DNA from: Distichodus sexfasciatus
Taxonomy: Eukaryota > Chordata > Actinopteri > Characiformes > Distichodontidae
Direction of reading: 5' to 3'
Length of the DNA: 64,000 nt
NCBI GenBank assembly: GCA_032718565.1
Contig: JAVGVS010000475.1
Span: forward strand, 1-64,000
Shown: positions 30,555 to 41,213 of the stretch, one piece after another
Layout of the letters: each line of letters begins with the position of its first letter
Numbering within the stretch: position 1 is the first letter of the stretch
Made by a program: the position numbers and the translations under genes
The notes under the pieces: generated by a model
The model's input: only the letters and a program-made list of their open reading frames with translations
The model's database searches: none
Told to the model about the DNA's origin: nothing

Positions 30555-31333
30555 GGCCACGCTCACACTGCTGAAGTGACTCCAACCAGATTTTTTTGCC
30601 TTAATGTGACACAGATCTGATCTTTCTTAGGCTGTAGGACACGCAATCTGACTTTTTCAACCAGATTTGTGTCACTTTTGGCTACGCTCACACTTTCACA
30701 GCCATCGCTTCAATTCGATTTTGCTCAGATTGGATTTGTCTATCTTGACGGTTCACAATCATAACTACAAGTGACTCCAGACCTGACTGTAACGCGAACG
30801 ACTGTTCTCCGAACGCTACGCTTTATGCGACATTGATACATTTTTAAGACGGTCAACCGCGCCACCAACAACAAAACGCTTCGTTCAGGACGACCATGGC
30901 ATTAAAAATGAGGGCGCGCGTAGTAGCTCACGCATGTATCACACTTTGCTCTGGAGGACGACAAACAGTGAATCAGCTGTACATGAGCAGGTCGAAAAGG
31001 AGAAAAAAGTCAATTAAATCCCCAACTTCTCCATCCTTCCACTGACTGTTATCGCAGCTCTCCTCCATTTTTACCTTCCCGCACTGCTGCAAAGGCTGAT
31101 GATGTCAGCACATGCGTATAAGTCAAAAGCCACGTGGATTCCCATCTGAGCGTTCACATTCAGGTCGCATGGCCACGAATCGGATACGTATGAGATTTAT
31201 TAAAGTGACACAAATCTGATTTGAAAAGATCAGATTTGCGTGGTCCACACAGCCCTGAAAAGATCAGATCTATGTCACATTAAAGCAAAAAATCCGATGT
31301 GAGTCACTTCAGCATGGCAGTGTGAACGTAGCC
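30555..31333. mobile_element. PIF/Harbinger-like MITE with TAA target duplication
   Basis: The ends ggccacgctcacactgctga and tgaacgtagcc (inverted ggctacgttcacactgccat) are flanked by taa at 30552-30554 and 31334-31336. Internal repeats of the end (ggctacgctcacactttcac at about 30680) suggest a nested or composite copy. Confidence 0.7.
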
Positions 31334-31784
31334 TAAAATACATTTACAGAATCTGGCATGACTGCTCCAGAGCAGGACGTGGGGTCAGTCAGTAAAATAA
31401 CATTTTGTTTCATTAACATGAAAGGATTGTCTAATCTATATTTAATTTCATCCAGAATCTTACAACGATCAGCTCACATCACAACTTGTGAACCATCAGA
31501 AACTGTTTTTTGTAAAATTGTTTATATATGTTATGCGTTTCCAAACATATGCCTTCTTGTTGACCATCTTGTTATGTTCAAGATGTATCAGATTAACCAA
31601 ATTGCTGCCCAGTGTAACTATATCAATGAACACTTTGTTAAACTATTAAACACAGGAACAATTCTATTATTGGCTTTGGTAAAACATGGCATGCAGAGAT
31701 ACTCACATTCGAAGAGGAAGAACCAATCTGTAGCGCCGTCCTCCATCCTACCAGGCCAATGCTGAGTTAGAAATGTATTATCAG

Positions 31785-32150
31785 ACATTCATTCCTTCAT
31801 TCATTATCCAAACCACTTAATCTCAACTGGAGTTGTGGGGACCCGAGCCTGTCCTGGGAACTACGGGCGCAAGGCAGGGACCAACCCCACAGGCGCCAAG
31901 CAACACACAGGGCACACACACACACACTCAAAGACAAGCACACTCAAGATTCAGTGTGAGGCCATTTAGAGTCAGCTAATTAACCTATATAGTGCTTTGA
32001 GGAGAAACTGAGCACCTGAGGAAACCCATGCGAACACAGGGGGAGCACGCAAACTCCACACAGAAGGGCCCTATACGTCCGACCCGGGACTCAAACCCAG
32101 GACCTTGTTGGTGTGAGGTGGCAGCCCTAACCACTGTGCCAACGCGTTTG
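31785..32150 (-). repeat. SINE of a third tRNA-like family, minus orientation
   Basis: The minus strand reads from a tRNA-like head (cacagtggttagggctgcca, B box gggtttgagtcccggg) through ctgtgtggagtttgcgtgct to a tail cattatccaaaccacttaat (plus-strand reading). Relatives lie at 35500-35615 (+) and 44870-45000. Confidence 0.65.
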
Positions 32151-32224
32151 CCCCTTTATCAGACATCATTTACCTTCAAATGTAATCTGTAATGACTTTA
32201 TCTGTATTTAAACATTCAGAGAGG

Positions 32225-32462
32225 CTGAGGAAAAATTAACGGACAATGATTACTGCAAAACCGTACATTTATATACCCCCATTCTTCTTCTCACTGCAGT
32301 AGAGGTTCTATTGTATCTCCTTGTTTTTATTTTTATTATATTATTTTTAAATTTTTTGCCTTAATTGCATGGTCAAAGAGCAGATCAGGATATACTCTTA
32401 CTGCATGCTTGTACCTGTATACACTCTGTATGTGACAAATAAAGGAGCTTGAATCTTGAATG
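32225..32462 (+). mobile_element. LINE 3' tail fragment
   Basis: The segment ends tatgtgacaaataaaggagc, then ttgaatcttgaa, a form common to 3' tails of fish non-LTR elements. No coding remnant is recognised. Confidence 0.4.
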
Positions 32463-33362
32463 TATACGTGAAAACATTTAAATTGCATCACATTCTTCAA
32501 AATCTGCTGAATTTGAATGTTTTGACAAATCTTTCTGTCAGAATCACAATCACGATTTCCTTTTTTTTTTTCTTTTCTGCTTTGACGTAAAATACAAGTA
32601 ACTACAATTACAACAGTCGACTACCTACATCCTCTGGTTCAGCATGAAGGTATCTACGATGTCAAGCAACGGCATACCACATTCTGAATCATACAAAGCA
32701 GTATTAGTCGCGCTGCTCACAAAGGTGGTTTTTTTTGGAAAATGTTTTCTACCACATTAAAAAAAACACGGTAAACTAAAATAATCTGTTAAGTTTATCA
32801 ACATGAAACTGGCAACACGGACAAGTGATGGCCCCTCTGTATGGTTTGTACTTGCTCTTCTTGTGCTGTGCTCTTTCTCTGTATGAGAAAATATGACATG
32901 AAGAGTGATATCATAACCTGTTTCATCTTTACATCATCAACATCAAACATACCGAGTACACCGTCCTGATGAATGTGTGTGTGTCGCTGGACAGGGAATG
33001 GACTATAATGCTTTAAAAAAAATCCAATTTCTGTTGACATTCATATAATTGTATCTATACATAAATCGTACAATGCGTATTTTCCCGAAGACATGATTTT
33101 ATTTATACATAAATTACGATAAAAGCTGTGGGAAATCCGTTTTCGGCGGGTTCTCTGAGCTGCCTTGGTGTTCACACGTCGTTATCGGTATGATCGCAGT
33201 TCCGCCTGTGGCCAGTAGAGGGCGCTGTGGGCGGGGAGATTCTCGGCCGCCACCGACTTCGGCTGCAAGTTTGCGGTTGAGGCAGACGAGTAGTTTAAAA
33301 CGCCGTCACCCTGGGCGCGTTTACTCTCCGGCCTCCTGACTCTGACCAGCTTGTGTCTCAGC

Positions 33363-33363
<1 letters not shown>

Positions 33364-33423
<60 letters not shown>

Positions 33424-33510
33424 TGTAAGAGGGTGTGTAAGAGGGTGTGTGTGTGTGTGTGGGTGTGTGTGTGTGTGTGGGTGTGTGGGTGTGTGTGTGT
33501 GTGTGTGTGG

Positions 33511-33566
<56 letters not shown>
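33364..33566. repeat. (GT)n microsatellite, ~200 bp, interrupted
   Basis: Long GT tract broken by aagagg and extra G bases. The open frames of Cys-Val or Thr-His repeats through it are not genes. Confidence 0.95.
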
Positions 33567-33744
33567 CTGACACGAGTTTCCCATTTTTGGCTTGTTCATT
33601 CTGAACATGGGGAAAGATGTCGGTTTCTTAAACGTTCTCACAGTCTGAACGCCTGGTAAGGCCCCAGATTGCATTACTGAGTTCATTTCCCGTTGCTGTG
33701 TCAAGAGCAGAAAAACCCATGACGTGTGTGTAAGCGTGTGTGTT

Positions 33745-34045
33745 GTGTTCATGTATTTATCGCATTGTGGGGACCGTTTTGTCCCCTAAAATCACTTTTA
33801 TCACTTTTTGGGGGTTTTGTGGGGACATCTGAGGGGTCCCCATGAGGAAAAATGACTTAATAGAAAATGTGCTTGTTTTATTTGAGAAACTAAAAGAGGT
33901 AAAAGATGTGCTTTTGGTTACTGAGGTTAAGGTTAGGGTTAGGATTAGGATTAGGTGTAAAATTATGTACTTTAGTCATTATGGGAGCCTATGGAAAGAC
34001 CTCACAAAGATAGTAATACAAGACTGTGTGTCTGTTGTAGAGGGC
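33745..34045 (+). repeat. dispersed repeat of unknown class, copy 1
   Basis: Homologous to 45120-45400 over several blocks (for example tttatttgagaaactaaaag versus tttattagaaaaagcgaaaa, and cacaaagatagtaatacaag versus tacaaagatagcaggacccc). Both copies run into GT-rich sequence. Confidence 0.5.
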
Positions 34046-34254
34046 CCTAGCGTTGCTCATTCCTTTCGTGAGGAAAGCGCGGAGGAGGAGGAGGAGGGGT
34101 CCTGCTGCTGTTGCTGGGCGACGGTCAGAATGGAGAGGCCCATGTGGGCTTCTTTTCGGTCTGACTTCATCTGTGGAGAGTCCTTACAAACGCGCTGCTC
34201 CTTACAGCATCATGAAAATTCGTCTCCGGCATCCGGACGCTGAAACACAGGTTC

Positions 34255-34400
34255 CTGAATTTACATTTATGCTATTTATCAAATATTCTTATCCAGAGCG
34301 ACTTACTGGTTGCAGGGTTAGTCATCCTGACATAATCCCTGAAGCAACGAGGTTAAGGGAGTCTTCCTCAGAGACTCAACATTGTTTTTGTTGGGTTTTT
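34255..34400 (-). repeat. fragment of the second SINE family
   Basis: The plus strand shows tttacatttatgctatttat and cttatccagagcgacttact, the inverted tail of that family. The head is missing. Confidence 0.5.
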
Positions 34401-34634
34401 TTACTATATCCAGCTTATCTTTGGACTTTAACCGCAACACTACCACAGTTGAGTTCTTCATTTGACTCAAAAGTGGGTGTCTGCCACTTAGTGTCACAAC
34501 AGTTCAGTTTCTGTGTTGAGGTTCAAACTCCCTTCAAAATACTTTCATCAGATATTTTTGTGAATATGTTGGTTTTGGCAGCTACTATAGACTATTTTTC
34601 ATATCCTCTATTTAGTTTTAGTCAATGAACAGCA

Positions 34635-34880
34635 GTGAAAGTGAGTGATTATTATTTGTCATTGCGAACACACCACAGCACAGCGCACGGTGCACCTCAA
34701 CGAAATGTGACCTCTGCATTTGACCCATACATGAAGAAGTAGTGGGCAGCTGACATGGGCAGTGCCCCGGGGAGCAGTGCTTGGGGATGGTACCTTGCTC
34801 ATGAGAACCTCAGTGGTAACTTTACCGGCCTGGGATTTGAACTGATGACGGAACGAACACCCAACCGTTACCAAATGCCC
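34635..34880 (-). repeat. tRNA-derived SINE
   Basis: The tail gtgaaagtgagtgattatta and the body gtaccttgctcatgagaacc are present. The B box has decayed (gggatttgaac). Confidence 0.75.
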
Positions 34881-35499
34881 CGAGTAGTTACATTTTGGTT
34901 AGTTCTGCATCCATTTAGTCATTTTTTTCTCTCTCTCTTTAAACTTATACAGTTAGATTAATACATATATAGAGAATTTAAATCAAAGTGACAGGTTTTT
35001 CTGCCAGATTAATGTGAATAGTATGATAGACATTTAGACATACGGACATACTGATTTCCTCAGTTGGTCAAAATATCCATATATATATCTTATGACCAGT
35101 ACTTAACACATCAAGCCAGGTCAAGCATGTAAATAGTAGTTCGGTGCGTCTTCAAATGCTTCTTAAAGCTGGTTGTGGTCTTGCCGTTTAATGTGGCAAA
35201 GTGTGTCTCTAAATCTACATATCTTTTTAGCCTAAGCCCCTCCACTTATTATATTTGAAATACTCACCATCACACAGTTGTCAGTGTAGCATCAGCGTCT
35301 TGTTTTGCTGGGATTCCATCTGCTCACGTCCCTCCACTATTCCAGACGAAAGCAGGGTTGCACTACTTAAATATTTGAACAGACAAACTAGATTCTCTTT
35401 GCATGTCTGACAGTCCACTTCTTAATGTTTTAGTCTGGTATGGATTCATTAACGAAAAGAAATCTACAGTTCAACTTTATTATAAAAGATATTTTTTTT

Positions 35500-35615
35500 A
35501 GCTGGCGCAGTGGTTAGCGCTGCCGCCTCACTGTGAGAAGGTCCTGGGTTCGAGCCCCGGGTCGGCCGTGGGGCCTTTCTGTGTGGAGTTTGCATGCTTG
35601 GATAATGAATGAATG
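35500..35615 (+). repeat. SINE of the third family, 5' part
   Basis: The head is gctggcgcagtggttagcgc, followed by a B box gggttcgagcccc and the body ctttctgtgtggagtttgca. It is truncated before the usual body end and terminates in gaatgaatgaat. Confidence 0.65.
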
Positions 35616-36300
35616 AATATTTTTTAGCTCGTCAGCGGAAAAAAGGACAAACATTTCTCATCGTACGTTACATTAACGAAATTGACGTTGCTGTGTGGTG
35701 TGAATTTTGTAACCGAGATGCGCTCTTGGCCATAGGTCATGTTGATAAACTGTTTCAGTTTCCATTTGAATATGCTTTTGTGTTGAGTAATGTTGTGGTG
35801 GTGCTGCTGTTGCTGTTGCTGTCGCTTTCGCTTTGTATCTGGAGCTCAGTTCTGCTTATGTACGCTGAGGAAATAATGCGTGGTGAGCTCAAATGCATCT
35901 CATGTTTCTGGTTTGAAAGTTATTTTCCTTTCCTAACTAAAATCAGCATTTAATCTTTTATTATGGAACCCAGCCTTTTACCAGAATGTAAGAAAGTGTT
36001 TAAATTCAGTTCAGAAGAATTTTAACGATATACATTTTCAAAAAGTCAATTTACTCTTAATTCTCCAGTCATTTGACAGCACAGCATGTTTAGATCAATT
36101 TGAAAAGTTCTACTAAGAGCTGGGACGTGTAACACGCAGAGATGACAAATCTGTTTCAGATTCGCCCACAGGCCCAAATGTGCTTTCAAGAGAAAATAGC
36201 CGTCTGGTTCTGCATCTTTTCATTGGCATCCGTCCAAAAGTGACATAAGCCTTTCCGAGATTTCATCAAATCTGCTGCTGCTGGATCAGTTTGGCTTTTA

Positions 36301-36784
36301 GGGTGTTTTCACGTATAGTCCTCTTTAAAGGAACCGAACTCCAGTCTCTAGAAGTGGTCCAAAAAGTGGACCAACAGAAAGGGAACTCAGTTCTTTTGAT
36401 GTTCATACTGTGAGTTCATTTGAAAGGGGACTCGGTTCTCTTTCTGCTCCGCTTCAGCTCAGATGGGGCCTCAGTCCTTTTTCTGTTCATACTTCATTCT
36501 AATGGAGCTCTCAGACCTTTACTGCTTTGCATTCTGGGTAGTTTTTTACTGCGGACAAAAACTGTCAAAGCGAACCGGTTGCGCTTTGTGTTCATAAGGC
36601 GCGAGTTCAACGAACCGTGCCGCGGACTTAAAGCGAACTCGGACCCCTCGGAAACGAACCGAACCGAGACCACATCGGGAGGTGGTCTGAGTTCGTTTGG
36701 TGTGTTCACATGTACGTAAAAAATGCTGACCAATCGAGCTGAGTTCGCTTTGAGGGCTGAAACGGACCAAGTGTGAAAACACCC
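36301..36784. mobile_element. PIF/Harbinger-like MITE with TTA target duplication
   Basis: The ends gggtgttttcacgtatag and gtgtgaaaacaccc are inverted, and tta lies on both sides (36298-36300 and 36785-36787). It is 484 bp long and has no transposase. Internal halves also look imperfectly inverted (gaaccgaactc/gagttcg). Confidence 0.75.
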
Positions 36785-36864
36785 TTAAAGCTTGTAGTAA
36801 CTGTTCAACATGGACAGGAAATCTGGATCGTCACCTCCTTCAGAACCACAAACGAGTGCCTGGG

Positions 36865-39800
36865 TTGAGTACCATTTTAGGCTTTATTTCAACAGTCCAA
36901 CATACAACTAATAATCATCTGGCATCATTATAGAACTTCATCCACATGTAAAACTGCACACAGCGGCGGGAAGGAAAAAAGCAAACTAGATTCTCACGCG
37001 TCTCCACAGACCTTCACACACTTCACACACCGGTACCATCTGACAGCTGATGACACACTTAAATTCTCATTTACAGCATCCATCCATCCATCCATCCATC
37101 CATCTCCTCCTCCTCCTCCTCCTCCTTGTTGTATGCAGGATCATCACATAATCACTGTTAGAATTAAAATATAGAGCAGAATTTGGATGCAGAGATTTGC
37201 CGCCAGTGATTTTACACAATCCGGCCTCGGAGACTTTACAACTTTACAGTGAACAGATATTTTCAAATCAAGCAGTAAGTAGGTGATCTGGGAGAGCCAG
37301 TCCAGAGAGGATTTATGATTCCTTGATCACAAACTGCTAGAGAATCATCATCATCATCCTGTCAGCACCTCATGCACCATGGCATGACACGATAAGCTGG
37401 TTCATGACCAAAAAAGAAAAACAGAGAGAGAAAAACTTCACTCATTTACAGAACTGTTACTCCATATTCGTTCTCACAGCTTTAGGGAACGCGCCACAAC
37501 TAATGAGGCCCCCGACTCCGCCACACGTTTCCGATAAAAGCAAATTCACAACGAGAAATGAGACCAACACACAGGTTGTTGCATGCAGTTCTAAACAAGG
37601 TACTGGAGTTGACCTTCAGTGTCTCTTCTTGCCGCGGCTCTCATCCCTTCAGCACTGGTTTTCCAAAAGCCGACTGTGCCGACCGTTACGTCCGTCTGCC
37701 GAGGGAGGTGCCGGCAAAATTCAATCCGATAAACGAGCTGGTGGCATGAGTCCATCCCTGTGTTTTACCCGCGAAGTGGACGCTGTGAGCCTCAGGACAC
37801 AACTTGGGACGTTAAAGCCTTCAAAATACCTGAATGCGTCTGACACAGACCCTGTGCTTGGATCATTTGTTCGCTCTAATTTTAAAAAAAAAGAAGAAAA
37901 GCACCATTTTTAAAGACTCCAAGCTAAAACGCCCCACATTACTCTTCCAAAATAAGCTGAGAACACTGCCCGGGCCTTAACACTCTCCCTGCTACGTGTG
38001 CGCTGCAGCGTCTGACCGCAACGTCGTGTTGTGAGGAAACAGATAAGGGGGTCGGAGTATCATCGGCGCCCGTTCTGAAGCTAGCCGGGGTACACCGTGG
38101 ACGACGACGGTTGTTAAGGGCCACGCTGACGTTGTTACCTTATTATGTCCTAAAGCTTGTAGCTGCAGATGACGTCTGGACAGACGAACTTTTAACGTCC
38201 AAAGCCACAAGCCATGACCAGCAGCTTCCAAACGACACGACTTTAAGCCCGCTGTCAAACGGAGCATCGCGGAGGCAGAGGCGGTTTCCTCAGCTACACG
38301 CCTGACCATACAGGACGTTAACAAATGTCATGTTGATGCTAATTATTATCTCAGAGCTTCTCTCGTGTGTTGCTCTTGTCTCTACAGCAAATGGTCATAA
38401 ATTGCCTAAATAATTCCTACAAATGTGTACTATGGTGTTGTACCATGTTTGGTTTTTTTAAAATCACTGTCACTTTTCTATGTTCTCCCGCTGTACTTTT
38501 TCTCCCCTAGATTCTGATACCAAACGTTTCTACAACAGCAGCATCCAAAAACATGGACGTCAAGTAGATTCTGCTTGGGTTCCTTGTTCTAACACAGACA
38601 AATCCAACCCAAAACCAGGGTGTATGTTGAACGGAAATACACACAGCACGAGAGCCACTAGAGAACCTGGTGGTTTAGGAAAATGAGACCAAGTTTTCCG
38701 GTCTAAATGTAAAACTGGTTGACGTCATCGCTGGACAGCTCTGGCATGGCATGGGCTTTGTGTGTTTACGGGGATTTTTTTTTTTCCAATACAAGCCTAC
38801 ACGCACACAAACAGCAAAAGCTTTGTCATCACCTCAACTGAAGCGACCGCTCACTTTCCCTAACTCACGGCACGTCGGCGTTGCATTTGACAGCTCGCGT
38901 GGGCGTCGCGTGGCCACAATCGCCGCTCCGCTCCGGTGCGGTGAAGAAATCACGACTTCTGTGACTCTCCTGACCCATGAATGCAGAAGACGTGCGCCGT
39001 AAACGTTCGACCGTTCTTCAGCCACAGTAGTGCAATATTTGACTGCTCGCAAGGCAGTTGCAGTTCCTAGCGGCGGCACGTCGCCTTCTCGAAGGCGCTG
39101 CAGGAGGGACGCATCGAATGACAAATTCCATCAACGTTTCCAGGTTGCCAAGTTCCACCCTCATTTCCGACACTTGCTAAACCGACCTGCCGCTGGCTGA
39201 ACAAACCCCAAACGCGTGGCCTTTTTTTATTCAAACCCTACCGACAGACCCTAAATCAGACATTTTCCTCCAGATAACGCACAGGTACAATCTCCATGAG
39301 CAGATTCGCCATCATCTGACTACACACGTGCCATGTCCATATCCAAATCATTCAATAGATGAGAGCCTCTTGAAACAGCGTCTTTCCTGCTGCTCAAAAC
39401 AACAAAGTTCAATTGTCCTGAGATTTTGTCAATAAGCTACACATATGAATGAAAAAACAAAACCAAAAAAAAAAAAGAACGAAGCCAAGGAAAGGAGAAA
39501 AAGCCCTTAATTTGGATTTGTGAGGTACTGGAGAGTTTGCTACTTTAGACACCTTGTGTGGCATGGTCAAGCACGCGTCCAGTTCAACTTCATTCATACT
39601 TCAGATTTCGGGCTCGAATTTTCAGTACTGGAGTCCGACATGCATGTCAGGTGAATCACAATCTAAACAGAAAACAGTAAATAGGTGATACTGATCCACA
39701 GACAAAAATAGGCTCAGTTAAATCGAAACTACATTTAAAACAAAAAACGAAAATGAAAAACACTGAAAGTGCCCAGGTGTCCACGTTTGTTTGCTTTTTA

Positions 39801-40039
39801 ACATTCAGTGATATGCAGCTGCGCTCAGTGAAAGATCTCGGCTGTAAAATTCAGCTATTATCAAAATAATCTTGGTCAGTATTTGAGAGAAGCCTACAAA
39901 GCAGTGCTACTCGGCTCTTTATGGTCCAAACCAGCCGTCAACCCCGAAAGGTTTCGGCTGGGCCGCGTAAAAAGCGAGTCCTCCCTCTTGGCGCGAATTC
40001 CTAATTGCCGGAGGATCTTGGAAGGGGCGTCTTTTGCTT
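36865..40039 (-). other. dusp16: dusp16 3' UTR (inferred)
   Basis: This 3.2 kb downstream of the stop lacks recognised transposons except simple repeats (CATC at 37077-37102, CTC at 37105-37125). A minus-strand AATAAA (plus-strand tttatt, 36883-36888) gives a plausible 3' end. A long 3' UTR agrees with known vertebrate DUSP16 transcripts. Confidence 0.5.
36883..36888 (-). terminator. dusp16: candidate dusp16 polyadenylation signal
   Basis: AATAAA on the minus strand. Another minus-strand AATAAA lies near 39225 and could end a shorter transcript. Confidence 0.4.
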
Positions 40040-41213
40040 TCAGGACACCTCGATGATCTCCATGCTCCCCGAGAAGCTGGACTGGCTGCCCACTTTGCCC
40101 AGCTCCTCCCTGGAGCGGCTCTCGGTCATGCCGTCGCCGAACTCCATCTGGCAGCTGCGGCGCTTGAGCTGCTTCTCGAAACTGCTCTCCTCGTGCCAGC
40201 TGCGGCGCGAGTCCCCGCAGTCGCCGCTCTTCTGCCGGCTGCGCCTCCTCACCGCCTCCAGGCCCTGGCCGCACCCGTACGCCGCCGCGAAACCGCCCTG
40301 GCCGCCACCCCCGCTGCCGAAGATGGCCGACGTGGAGTAGAAACGCGCCGACTCCGAGGAGAGATACCAGCCGCCGGTCAGCGAGGACGAGGAGACCGTC
40401 ATGGGGCCCAGCAGGATGTCTGAGTGCCAGCCTTTGAGCGCGCCCACCCCGGCTTTGGCCAGCTGCTGCTGCGAGTGCGACAGGCCCAGCAGAAACCTGG
40501 TGGCGCTGGTGGTTTCCTCCATGCTGCCGCTTCTGTGCAGGGGCTGGGGGCACGGAGGCGGAGGTGGCTTGGCAGCGGTGGTGGCAGCTGCAGCATGAGG
40601 CTTGACGCCCGGGTTGACGGTGGAGGTGCTGCTTGTGGGATCGTCTGCCCGCTCCTTGTCCGGGCTCTGCTCTGGCGTGGATTGCTCCGAAACTTCCTCT
40701 ACGGGGGAGAACTGGCAGGGCTTGGCCGGATCTTTGAAAGCGGATGGCTTGTAGTAATCGGCGGCGTCTGCCCCGGTGAAGGCCCGCAGAGGCGGCCCGG
40801 TATTCGGCTCCCCGTACGTCTTGATGTCCAAGGAGAAGGAGCGTTTCAGGCGGCTGCTGTCCTCCAGACCCTCACCCAGCTGCAAGCTGCACAGAGCCTG
40901 AGCCAGGAGCTCTTCCTCAGAAACGCCGGCCAGCACGCAGGGCAACGTGGGCGGCTGCTCTGGCGGAGGTGCGACAGAGCTCTCCGTCTCGATGCCACTC
41001 GGTGTGTCGGAATCGTCGGGCTGACGCTCGCCCTCCTGCTGCTCATGCCCAAGCTTCTCAACCAGCTCCGCCTCCGCCTCCTCCATGTCGGCCTGCAGCA
41101 GCTTCCCCTTTGCCTCTGCTTCGCTGGGGTTCTTGATCTTCTTCTCAAAGTCCAGCAGCTGACCCAGGAAGTTGAAGTTAGGCGAGATGGTGGGCCTCTT
41201 TTCTTTCACAAAC
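40040..41213 (-). CDS. dusp16: dusp16 last coding exon: end of catalytic domain and C-terminal tail
   Basis: The coding part is 1,174 bp, acceptor cctttag, phase 2 in, stop TGA at 40042-40040. It starts FVKEKRPTISPNFNFLGQLL, the end of the phosphatase fold, then DFEKKIKNP. The tail contains conserved blocks LKRSFSLDIK, YYKPSAF, CQFSPVEEVSEQ, PLHRSGSMEE, GLSHSQQQLAKAG, LKGWHSDIL, DSRRSWHEESSFEKQLKRRS and EELGKVGSQSSFSGS. The middle is low-complexity (Ala and Pro runs). In DUSP16 this tail governs nuclear-cytoplasmic shuttling and stability. Long antisense frames here are shadows of the GC-rich coding strand. Confidence 0.96.

Larger units (their letters stand above)
28700..36864. other. intergenic region between convergent lrp6 and dusp16
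   Basis: No gene is recognised on either strand. The identifiable content is SINEs, a piggyBac-like and two Harbinger-like MITEs, a LINE tail and a 200-bp GT repeat, all listed separately. About 29300-30040, 32480-33360 and 34890-36290 outside those elements show nothing recognisable. Confidence 0.65.

Noticed and set aside
31358..31765. A 135-codon plus-strand frame in the intergenic region.
   Set aside because: No similarity to a known family that I can recognise, AT-rich codon use unlike the exons nearby, and no splice or promoter context.
33321..33752. Open frames of Cys-Val or Thr-His repeats.
   Set aside because: Artefact of the long GT microsatellite.
33925..33956. Telomere-like ggttagggttagg stretch.
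   Set aside because: Too short and degenerate, and embedded in a dispersed repeat.
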